64,000 nt of DNA from Charina bottae. Its lineage: Eukaryota; Chordata; Lepidosauria; Squamata; Charinaidae. The position numbers were made by a program, and so were the translations under genes. The notes under the pieces were generated by a model that saw only the letters and a program-made list of their open reading frames with translations, had not been told where the DNA came from and ran no database searches. Location: positions 177,598,274-177,662,273 of the forward strand of contig JALMGJ010000003.1 in NCBI GenBank assembly GCA_023362775.1, written 5' to 3'. Shown here piece by piece: positions 55,566 through 64,000 of this stretch (position 1 is its first letter; the number at the start of each line of letters is the position of its first letter).

Positions 55566-55809
55566 GACAAATTCCTTGATACGCTCCGAATTTGGCAGCA
55601 TGTTTTTCCATATAATGCCTTTTCAAATTGTAGTCTTTGAAAACTGACACATTTTCCCTACAAATTAAGCATAGTGCCTTAGTATTTGTCTCAACAAAAA
55701 AGTACTCATCTGTCTATTTTTCGTTAAATACTCTTCCTTCATCCGCAATTTTTCTTTTTTTCTTTTCTTTTTTGGGTTCTGTTTTCTGTTGAAACGATGT
55801 TGAAGCCAT
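55566..55809 (-). pseudogene. hAT transposase N-terminus with BED zinc finger
   Basis: ATG at 55809 (MASTSFQQKTEPKKEKKKRK, a basic start). One TAG stands at the usual Trp of the RVFNEK(W)TDEYFF block. The BED finger follows: ALCLICRENVSVFKDYNLKR then HYMEKH, with C-x2-C and H-x4-H ligands. BED fingers bind the transposon ends. The frame is cut at 55555-55565 by the L1 insertion and resumes at 52642 with KDKLAELKKSLSSQQ. Confidence 0.88.
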
Positions 55810-56239
55810 GCTGGAATAAATTTATTTAGGAATAAATATTTTTTTAAAGAAATAACACAACAAGCCCATCGTAAATTGTTAGGTAGGCAAATAAACAAAG
55901 CAAAGTTTAATAATCAAATAAGAAAACTTACATGTCTACTTAATAATAATAACAATAAATGCTTGTCATCACAGAACACATGTAGGTAGGTTGAAATATT
56001 ATATATAATACCAAGTTGCCACAAGCTGATGTGTGTAGCAGGGGGCGGCGGCGTTACCACTGCACTGCCCCCTCCCCTACAAAGCATTCCGTTGTTTCTA
56101 CCTACGTAGTCCACGCTCAAGCACCGCGTGATCGAGTCACAAAAAAATAAAAAAATAATGTTAAAAGTTTACGATTTTTTTGGGCTGCATTACTAGCTGT
56201 TGAGGGAATCATCCGTGGGCTGCGGGTTGGACACGCCTT
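55810..56239. other. 5' non-coding part of the hAT element
   Basis: Subterminal sequence between the right terminal repeat and the transposase ATG. A GC-rich patch lies at 56035-56135. Promoter elements cannot be assigned. Confidence 0.5.
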
Positions 56240-56247
56240 CCTTAAGC

Positions 56248-56500
56248 TATTTAGGGCTTCACATTAAATTTTCCCGGTAGGTAACTGACAGTCAGCATAG
56301 GCATCGTGTGATCTGTGCACTTTACACTTGCACCAACTGCAATTTCCAAATATATAGGGTAACCCCATGTAAAAAATGTTGCAGTAGTCAAGATGGGTTT
56401 GTTTGTTTGTTTGTATAGCTGCCCATCTCAAACCAATAACTATAACCAAGGCATGGATTACCATACTAATTCCAACCAGTTCAGGAAGAATGGCAGTTGG
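56248..56500 (-). mobile_element. degraded L2/CR1-like LINE fragment
   Basis: The minus frame retains LDYCNIFYMGLPYIFGN, equivalent to the DYCNALYMGLPLKSI block of the copies at 26660 and 28030. A (GTTT)n run lies at 56396-56415. The rest is decayed. Confidence 0.6.
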
Positions 56501-56656
56501 TGTGTTAGGTTGTAGTTGTGCAAACTTGCTCCTCAATACAGTCGTAACTTACAAATCTAGTAATCAGTGGGGATCAAGGAGCATCCATAAAGAGTGGACC
56601 TCCTCTTTCTGAAGATAATGAGTTATACCCCCCAACAGACTTTCCTGATATTAACC

Positions 56657-56891
56657 CAGAGCTTTCCAAACTGTGTGTCGTGACACAAAAGTGTGTCGCC
56701 ACACACAGTCTGGTGTGTCGCCACACAACCCAGAAGTGCTGATCATCATCAGCGCTTACGGGTTTTCCCGCGGCGACACACCAACTGCAGTGCGCAAAAC
56801 CTGAAAGCGCAGCAGCGCTTCCGGGTTTTTGCGTGGCGACACACCAAAGCCGGTTGGTGTGTCGCCGCGGTAAAAACTTTGGAAAGCCCTG
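56657..56891. mobile_element. GC-rich non-autonomous hAT element, copy 6 of 6
   Basis: Starts CAGAGCTTTCCAAACTGTG and ends ACTTTGGAAAGCCCTG. TATTAACC is exact at 56649-56656 and 56892-56899. The shortest copy (235 bp), with one CCGGAAG block lost. Confidence 0.94.
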
Positions 56892-57050
56892 TATTAACCA
56901 CTTAGAGCATCCAGAAAGACTTAGTTTATAGTACAGCACATTTATCAGAGATAAGTAATACATTAACAAAGCTGTATTGCTGGTATCTTTAGGTAAAGCA
57001 GGGTTGATCAATGCCCTTTCCATCAAAGAATCCCATCCTCATTTCTGTTG

Positions 57051-57274
57051 CTATACCATGTCATCCAAGTTCTCGGCAGCCTCAAGGCTGTCTGCTTTCC
57101 GTCTGGCTCTCATAATTTTGGCAGTTAAGTGGCTCCTGGCATTCTGAATCTTTTTATTGAGACAATAGAAATTTCTCAGTATAAAGGGAATAGCCCACAG
57201 AGGGATAAAGAAGAATCAGGCAAACCCCAGAGCGATATGGTTCTTGAGGCAGCTCTTCCAGTCTTTTAGTGTAG
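57051..57274 (-). pseudogene. candidate last exon or gene remnant with a membrane segment
   Basis: The minus frame after a possible acceptor (GTGAACTAAG, ending at 57275) reads ATLKDWKSCLKNHIALGFA, then an in-frame TGA (57218-57216), then FFFIPLWAIPFILRNFYCLN, KKIQNARSHLTAKIMRARRK and ADSLEAAENLDDMV with stop TAG at 57053-57051. It looks like one hydrophobic membrane span followed by a basic then acidic cytosolic tail. The TGA may replace a Trp. I do not recognise it and it fits no transposon here. It could be a decayed gene, a processed pseudogene fragment or chance. Confidence 0.28.
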
Positions 57275-58416
57275 CTTAGTTCACAAAATGATACAATGGA
57301 GAGCTTGGCTCTAAATTGATTTATTCACTTAGGATTCAATAAGAGAAAAGTAATTCAAAGCCAAACATCCATCTCTTGGATGCCGGCCAAGAAGAAAACC
57401 AATCGAAGAGAAGAAAACAGAGTCATGGAAGGGAGACAAATGTAAAAGGACGCACCAAAACCTCAACAAACTTTGCATGCTTACCAAATAATGATAGCCA
57501 CGATCCCAAGTGATCTTTTAGGTAAATTCAGTAGTTTGGAGGATACTCAGTGTGATTGTTTCTACCTCCCCTCCACCCCTTTCAATACCAGGCCTTGGAA
57601 TAACATCCGAAAGAACTTTGAAAGTTCCCTGTATTTCAAAAGTGGTTTTTCCCCACGTTGTCAGGGTAGATTCCTGTTTCAGAAACATAAGCCAAGGCCC
57701 TGTGGGGAATGTAGAAGTAATTATGTGGATCTGAAGATTCTTCCCAATGTGTTTTATATTTGAACTATAATGTTGGTAGATTGTTAGCTACTTCACAGTA
57801 TTATGCATGGGCTATGAATGTAACTATTATTATTGCTTGTCTTTCATAAAATATTTCTTAAATATACTATGTCAGATGCCAAGTCTGATTGCATGTCACA
57901 TATAAAGACCTTGACAAATATCAATTGCCAGATATATAAGATGATGGAAATCAATAACACACACCTGCAAGTGAAAGATAGGTGTAGAGGAGTAGGTTTC
58001 TTAACCCTTTCTCTTTGCTTTATGCTATTTTCCTGTGTGAAATAATCTCCAAGATGCTCTGACCACCAACTTCCTTTGAGGAAAATTAAAAAAAGAAAAG
58101 AAAAGAAATTGTACCTTTTCGTGAACGATGACGAAAGTCAAGAGAGCTCTCTGGCAACAAAGAAAAGGCTTCTGATGCTCCCCCCTCCCCACTTCAGAGA
58201 TGGTAGACCTCTGGCACAGAGCCCCCCACCAGGCTAGGAAGCAAAAAAAGAAATAGTGGGTTAACATGGCTGCTTTCCCCCTGCCACTACCTGAGCAGTG
58301 GGCCTGAGCCTCACAAAGGTCTCTCCTTTCCTCCTTAGTCACCCAAAGTATATCTTCCCGCTCTGTACACCTGAGAATCTTCCTTAGGCTCACCATACCT
58401 GGACTACAACGCTCCC
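57275..58416. other. no recognised feature
   Basis: An open frame 57473-57763 (plus, 96 codons) includes several Cys but no recognised domain. The rest is unassigned. Confidence 0.4.
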
Positions 58417-58484
58417 AATGACCACTAGATGGCAGCAAAGAGTTGGATGTTTCTGCATCTCTCTGCTGCCATCTAGTGGTCATT
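58417..58484. promoter_or_regulatory. inverted pair of CTCF-like motifs
   Basis: AATGACCACTAGATGGCAGC (plus) and its near-exact complement GCTGCCATCTAGTGGTCATT face each other, with arms of 26 bp and a 16-bp spacer. CCACTAGATGGCAG fits the core of vertebrate CTCF sites. Binding is inferred only; the motif belongs to a repeat (a weaker copy follows at about 58700-58755). Confidence 0.5.
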
Positions 58485-58699
58485 CAGATCTTAGCAGTTT
58501 AGGTATGTACAGTATTCTCTGCCCCCTTGTTCTGTCAAAGCAGGAAGGAAGAGAGAGAAAAAGGAAGAGAGTGGCTGGCAGCAATTGCCAGGGAAGCCCC
58601 CAAGACCAGATTAGCTGGGAGTGGCATAGGAGGTGGTGGTAGCAGGGCCACTGACTTTTTCCTCGTATGATTCTTCCTTCCTATTACAGCCCTGTTCTT

Positions 58700-58755
58700 T
58701 GGCTACCACATCTGGGATGCAACAGTCCAGATGATTATTAGATGGCAGGAGCAAG
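58700..58755 (+). repeat. second, weaker copy of the CTCF-like repeat
   Basis: ACCACATCTGGGATGCAACA, then GTCCAGATGATTATTAGATG and GCAGGAGC, aligns with 58391-58440, but the CCACTAG core is changed to TTATTAG. Confidence 0.5.
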
Positions 58756-59607
58756 CTACAGGAAACTCTAACCATTTGCTAGCGGTAATCTGGATTTTGC
58801 AGCCCATCTATCTTGCTGCCCCACTCAAAGAATCGGGATAGCTCATGTAAATCACAAGCTTGCAATTGCCAGGGTACTTCATTGGAAATCATTTGTAACT
58901 CTCACTTTAGAAGAATGGCAATCTGAACTGTGGAGATATGCATCAGTGTCAAAAATAACTTTGTATTTGAAAAATAAATCTGATATAGAATCTGATATAG
59001 AATTTAATCCATACATATGGACATGCTGCATCTGAAGTTTGGGTCTCTTAGCACAAGGCTTTAATATACAGTATGAGCTCTTGCCTGACTTGTTAAATAA
59101 GGATTGAACTTTTTATATCAGATAGAAACTCTTGTTAATTGTTTATTCTGACTTATTGTTCTTATTATACTGGCTACCTTGGTCAATTATTAAACATTGA
59201 TTTGATTTTAATAATTATATTGATCATTTTTATATGCAGCACTGATCTAATGAATGTTTTAACTCAGTTTTGTATAGCTTGTAAATCTCTTTTCTCTCTT
59301 TCTTTCTTACTTCTTTTCTGCTTTTTTTCTGGATTGTGCATTTATATAGCTATTAAATAAAAAAAGGAAAAAATCACAAACCTTAACAATCTATTAATAC
59401 CATAAAACAGCTAAAACAATAATCAAATCAAAGTACCTTTAAATTGAACAATGATTCAAAGAATATGAAAACAAAGATTTACTTAACAGCAGCCCAGATA
59501 AACATGATCGAAGCTCCAAACACTTGGCAAAAGAGCTAGCCGTGTGGAACTATCTGGGCCTTGATGGGCAATCTGTTCCTCAGAACTGGGGCTACCACTG
59601 GAAAGGC
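58756..59607. other. no recognised feature
   Basis: AT-rich, nothing recognised. Confidence 0.4.
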
Positions 59608-60080
59608 CTGTTTATTTATTTATTTATTTATTTATCACATTTCTTCACTGCCCATCTCAGCAAGCGACTCTGGGCAGTTTACAATCAAATCAAGATAATA
59701 AAAGATTAAAATATCATAAAAACAGATTCATTATAAAAATATAAATATATAATATAAAATATAAAATCCAAGATGGTAAAACAACAGTCTCAATAAAATT
59801 TCCCAGGGCCTCATCAAGGTGCCAACCACCCCCATGATTGACTATCCCCCCTCCCACCCCAAGCGAGGTGGCACAGCCAAGTCTTGACTCTCTTTCGGAA
59901 GGCAGGGAGAGTGGGGGCCTGCCTCACCTCTGGGGGTAACTTATTCCACAGGGCGGGGGCCACGGCAGAGAAGGCCCTCTTCCTGGACCCTGCCAATTGA
60001 CAGTCTCTCATGGACAGGGTCCATAACATGCCCTCTGTTTCTAGGTTCACACTCTCCTCATTTCCAGGGGTGGTAGGATC
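59608..60080 (-). pseudogene. L2/CR1-like LINE 3' end with ORF2 C-terminus
   Basis: The minus frame reads MRDCQLAGSRKRAFSAVAPA, then LWNKLPPEVRQAPTLPAFRK and RVKTWLCHLAWGGRGD, the same C-terminus as the copy at 26660. The 3' UTR (59640-59690) and the (TTTA)n tail at 59608-59632 are in antisense. Only the last part of ORF2 remains. Confidence 0.85.
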
Positions 60081-61090
60081 CAAAGTATCTCTTTGTAGGT
60101 TAAATGCACAGGGGCAACAGATTCTAATTGACGAAGTAGATGCTCCTGCCAATAACAAGGATGTGGCAAACTTGCCCTGAGTGATCTGATTTGTTGAAAG
60201 TGCTGGGCAAGAAATGCAGTGGATGGCCATACGGAAGAGACCCCCTGGCCTATAGGTCCCATGCAGTTACCTTCCATGCTTTCACTATATTTAAGCTAGT
60301 GATCAAAGCAGCTTGCTTGCGAGAGGTGAGTGGGTAACGGTAGTTTTCAGGATATTCCTCCCTAGTTTTCCCACTTCAAATTATAACCACAGATGTATAA
60401 TTAATATATAAGACTGCCTTCTATGTTGCTGTTTTGGTAGAATGTCTTAATCTGATGCATCCATAATATTCTATACCTCAAAAGGCAAAAGCAAGATTTG
60501 AAAAATATAACATTTAGAATGTAAAAAGATGTAAGTATGAAGGTATAGCTTCATGTATAAACTATGATCCAAGCTGATATCATGTATATGTGAGAAAGTG
60601 AAGTATAATAAACATTTTGTACATAAAGGTCAAGAGCAAGAAACCCATGTTTATTAAACTAGGATAACATAATGCCTCAATAAATAATTCAGATCCAATA
60701 AAAGTGACATGATAACTTGTAAGAGCTTCCCAGCATAGCTTAAAATAAAAATCAATATAATCACTACAGATAACTTAGAAAACAGATTAAGTAGATTGCT
60801 TTCAACTTTGCTTTTAAGATACACTAGGTTTAATTTGGTTGTTTTGTAAAACTTAATGGGATTTGTCTTGGTGTTTGAGAACAGAAATTGGTTCAAATGC
60901 CCTGATTCCAAATTTACCAAAGTACTTGCAAGTTCTCTTGGACTGGTAAATTGTGAGTTAATTGTGGGTGGATTTTTTCCTGCAAATATGAAATAATGTA
61001 AAGTATCAACATGTTTATGGGTAGTTAACATTATAAATTATAAAATCATACATAGTCAAGATAATGCTAAGCTAAAATCTCCAAAACTAA
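60081..61090. other. no recognised feature
   Basis: AT-rich. Open stretches on the minus strand (60047-60277, 60654-61031) have no domain. Confidence 0.4.
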
Positions 61091-61094
61091 AACC

Positions 61095-61335
61095 TCCAAT
61101 ACACAGCATCAAGTAAAATCTTATAAGAGAGAGGATCCAGCAGCCTGGGAGAATAGCCAGGTCTTTAAGCCTTTGCAACACCAGCAAGGGGAACCTCATT
61201 CTAGGGGGGAGACACTGTGACAGAGAAGGCTGGCTTCCTGGGGCCTGATAGATGACACTGTTTGATAAAAGGAACCTAGAGCAACCCAACCCTGTCAGTT
61301 TGTATTGGCCAGGCAGATACCATAGGACATAAGTA
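61095..61335 (-). mobile_element. degraded L2/CR1-like LINE 3' region
   Basis: The plus strand GTGACAGAGAAGGCTGGCTT, then CCTGGGGCCTGATAGATGAC, corresponds to the antisense of the SRRAFSAVAPALWN region in the copies at 27300 and 59950. Confidence 0.6.
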
Positions 61336-61346
61336 GTCCCTCAAAT

Positions 61347-61754
61347 CAGGGGTCCCCAACCTGTGGGCCGTGGCCTGTTAGGAAGTGGGCTGCGGCCTGT
61401 TAGGAAGTGGGCTTTGGGGCTCCCGCCTGCAAACCCTGCCCCCCGGTGCGTGTGATTACCCTGCCCCCAGTGTGCGCGATTGGCTCCCACCTGCAAACCC
61501 TGCCCCCCGGTGCGTGTGATTACCCTGCCCCCAGTGTGCGCGATTGGCTCCCGCCTGCAAATCCTGCCCCCCAATGCACGTGATTGGCTCCTGCCTGTAA
61601 ACCCCACCCACCAGTGCACATGATTGGCTCCTGCCTGCAAACCCTGCCCCCTGGTGCACGCAATTGGCTCCTGCCTGCAAACCCCTCCCCCCAGTCCGTG
61701 GAAAAATTTTCTTCCACAACCGGTCCCTGGTGCCAAAAAGGTTGGGGACTGCTG
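61347..61754. mobile_element. non-autonomous hAT element with internal tandem repeats
   Basis: The termini CAGGGGTCCCCAACCTGTG and AAGGTTGGGGACTGCTG are flanked by exact CCTCAAAT at 61339-61346 and 61755-61762. Inside, units of about 38-40 bp built on GATTGGCTCCCGCCTGCAAA are repeated about six times (61410-61690), alternating with CCCTGCCCCCCGGTGCGTG. The same units follow a hAT transposase end at 36120-36300. Confidence 0.93.
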
Positions 61755-61804
61755 CCTCAAATAACCTCAAATAATAATTCAAGGTTAGTACAATATCAAG
61801 TAAT

Positions 61805-61949
61805 GTTGATGAAGATTCTCAGTCATCAAGGTGGAATTGTCTGTAGGTTGAGTTATGGCAACTGGATTTCTTTCTTTTGGTTTAAACATTTCGCTGCGAA
61901 ATGTTTCAGCCAAAAGAAAGAAATCCAGTTGCCATGACTCAACCTACGG
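61805..61949. mobile_element. 145-bp Penelope-derived hairpin with 15-bp target duplication
   Basis: ACAATATCAAGTAAT is exact at 61790-61804 and 61950-61964. The insert is a fold-back centred on CATTTCGCTGCGAAATG. Its arms carry ATCCAGTTGCCATGACTCAA, and the left arm adds GATTCTCAGTCATCAAGGTG, as in the Penelope copies at 16021 and 52800. Confidence 0.9.
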
Positions 61950-61964
61950 ACAATATCAAGTAAT

Positions 61965-63355
61965 ATTTTCAACAGCATTCTATTAGGTGGATGGACATGG
62001 GAAGGGCTGTCCAATGACAAAATAGCCCTATCACTTTCCTAGTACCCATCGCTTCACAGCAGAACCTTGGGAAAAATATTAAAGGCATCGTCATGTCTAG
62101 GAAACATTCTGACAGATGTCCTGGTCCAAGATCATTTTGGCTGCTATGTTATACTCAATCAGGGGTAGACTGGGTTTAATTGAATAGGGATTATTTCTGA
62201 ATAGGCAATATGGATGCACTGTCTTGGTGTTAAAGGTCAAGAATGATTCAAACATAGGACAATGTCACTACAGTTCTTCCTCATCAGACAGGAAGGATGG
62301 CCATGGAAAGGGACAAAAAGAACATGTTCCCTTTGCCCTCTATACTTTCTTACTTTTCTTCCCGAGGAGCAGAAAAGGTGCTGATTTTAAGAACTGCTGG
62401 GGACTCTACCTATCAATTGCTAGCTCATAAATTATTGATTTAGTGATCTCCAGATGTTGCAAACTCAGTTCTCGTCAAATCTTGCCAGCCTAGCCAATGG
62501 CAAGGCTTGGGGAAATTGTGGTCCAAAACATCTGAGAGGCATTGTACTGCCAACTTAGCTGGTTCTCACATTTATTTGAACTATTCTTGACTACAAACTG
62601 GGCTGTGTAGGCCAGTACATAGTTGCTAAGAATTGCTTTTGAAATGTACTACATGCAACTAGTTGTGTGGACAATCATTCCTCTTGAATAAGTCTATAAG
62701 AAGTAGAACGGGGTTGGGCACAAATAGGCTTTCCCCATGAAACATGTGAGCAAAGAAATTAGGTGGCTACAGAAATGATTCTACAGTGAAAGTTCATATA
62801 CCCAAATCCCTTGGCCATCTCAGAGCTAAATAAGTTTAGGAACAATGCACTCCATTTCATGATAATTTCTCTTAAATTCTACCCTCCTTTGAAATATTTT
62901 TAAAGCACATCATATTTCATCAAACTGAATGAGAGCTGGTAGAAAATGAAACTGAAAAATCTCATTGCTTCTCACAAATATAAAGAACCAGCCAAACATC
63001 TTTTTACTAAGACAGAAATCTCACTGATTTCAGTGGAGCTTACTCTCACATACACATGTAGAAGACAGTTGTCATAATTTCAGTAGGATTACTCATGAAG
63101 AATTGGATTTGGAACTTCAGCCAGAAAGAAAACATTCTGAAGTTTATAACTCTTTCTGAGGCAGAGCATCTGTTGAATTGCTGAATCACAGAAATAAATT
63201 TGCTTGTGACTCCACAGCTGTAATTAACCATAAATATTAAACTCATATTTCTTCTGTATATGAGATCAAATGCTTGCTATTTAAGGAATCTGAACATAAT
63301 TTACATGGGTGTGATTATTTTTCAAGTAGAATTTTATTCTTCAGCCATCCTTTTT
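61965..63355. other. no recognised feature
   Basis: AT-rich, no gene or repeat recognised. Confidence 0.45.
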
Positions 63356-63699
63356 AAAGGTAAAGGTAAAGGTAAAGGTAAAGGTTTCCCCTGCACAGCC
63401 GTGTCTGACTCTAGGGGCCGGTGCTCATCTCCGTTTGTTAGCCGGAGAGCCAGCATTGTCCGAAGACGCTTCCGCAGTCACGTGGCCGGCATGACACATG
63501 CGGAAGGCTGTTGCCTACCCACCGAAGTGGTACCTATTAATCTACTTGCATTTGCATGCTTTCTAATTGCTAGGTTGGCAAGAGCTGGGGCGAGTGCGGG
63601 AGCTCACTCCATCACATGGGACTAGAGATTCGAACCTCTGAACTTGCGATCTTTCGATCAACAAGCCTGGCATCTTACCCACTGAGCTATCGCACCCTT
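63356..63699 (-). repeat. tRNA-derived SINE, full length with long GGTAAA tail
   Basis: Begins with the tail (AAAGGT)n, about five units at 63356-63388. It contains the family body and ends in the tRNA-like head (antisense GGATTCGAACC-type B box and CCCACTGAGCTA A box). Confidence 0.92.
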
Positions 63700-63780
63700 A
63701 TTTATTTATTTTATTTATTATTTATTTTATTTATTATTTATTATTTTATTTATTAAATTTATTTTAAATTTTTAAAATTT
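63700..63780. repeat. (TTTAT)n/(TTTA)n microsatellite
   Basis: AT-only imperfect repeat directly after the SINE head. Confidence 0.95.
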
Positions 63781-64000
63781 AAACCTAAGTGTCAAATTCA
63801 TGTATAACAGAAAAGGAGTAGCAATGATATGCTTAATTAATTAATTAAATAAACCTTCATCTTCCTCTTTAGCCAAAACATCTCCAAGGATCATTTATAA
63901 TTAAAGAAATAGCATTTCAGACAAGCATACAATCTAAATGACATGACGCAAAATGAAAAATGAAGGAGAGGACGAGGGAAGGAAATCACCTTCAGGACTT
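63781..64000. other. no recognised feature
   Basis: Contains a short (TTAA)n run near 63834-63848; otherwise unassigned. Confidence 0.4.

Larger units (their letters stand above)
50901..56239 (-). mobile_element. autonomous-type hAT transposon, interrupted by an L1
   Basis: CCTTAAGC is exact at 50893-50900 and 56240-56247. The terminal repeats are CATGGGTGTCCAACC (left) and, complemented, AAGGCGTGTCCAACC (right). Transposase reads right to left: BED zinc finger at 55809-55566, then catalytic and dimerisation parts at 52642-51063. Without the 2.9-kb L1 the element would be about 2.4 kb, normal for hAT. Confidence 0.93.

Noticed and set aside
58025..58483. A 152-codon minus-strand frame
   Set aside because: It begins inside the inverted CTCF-like repeat, has no domain, and its start is mirrored by the unrelated plus-strand frame at 58418.
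61341..61782. Open frames with repeated AGFAGGSQ-like peptides
   Set aside because: Translations of the 38-40-bp tandem repeats inside a non-autonomous hAT.

Overview
The window looks like nuclear DNA of a squamate reptile (lizard or snake). The evidence is the repeat set: Sauria-type tRNA SINEs, Bov-B/RTE LINEs, several other LINE groups (CR1/L2-like, L1, an old Tx1-like L1), Penelope-like elements, many hAT transposons and a Ty1/copia fragment. The DNA is AT-rich and full of microsatellites. I cannot name the species. I see no complete host gene. The only possible host coding pieces are three short minus-strand reading frames (5158-5322, 22021-22317, 57051-57274), none recognised.

Layout. 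1-9.7 kb: SINEs, three copies of a GC-rich non-autonomous hAT family, a fold-back element at 4.7-5.1 kb, and an 81-bp direct duplication carrying a (GGAAA)n array. 11-12 kb: a decayed RTE LINE. 14.3-17.6 kb: a CR1 fragment, an unidentified coding-like segment, and a copia gag-protease remnant split by a 1.06-kb Penelope palindrome. 18-23.3 kb: LINE remnants, long AT-rich microsatellites, a Bov-B 3' end and a head-to-head SINE pair. 26-32.2 kb: a SINE, two tail-to-tail CR1/L2-like LINEs, an RTE LINE and another LINE 3' end. 33-34 kb: an L1 5' end with ORF1 only. 35-43.5 kb: hAT copies, a (GAAA)n array, a 2.1-kb deleted L1 inside an older transposon, and a hAT with 8-bp target duplications. 43.8-49.5 kb: a Sauria SINE and an old plus-strand L1 split by a 2.6-kb L1 that keeps its 5' end and ORF1 but lacks nearly all of ORF2. 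50.9-56.2 kb: an autonomous-type hAT with degraded transposase, split by a 2.9-kb L1 whose 3' UTR holds a Penelope insertion. 56-64 kb: LINE ends, another hAT, a Penelope hairpin, a paired CTCF-like motif and a final SINE.

The firmest results are the insertion boundaries. At least seventeen insertions have direct repeats that I could read exactly: 8 bp for hAT copies, and mostly 11-15 bp for retroelements. They give a relative order of events: hAT at 50.9-56.2 kb, then L1, then Penelope; copia, then Penelope; old L1, then deleted L1; old transposon, then deleted L1. Family names rest on motifs recognised by eye; subfamily names were not checked against a repeat library.
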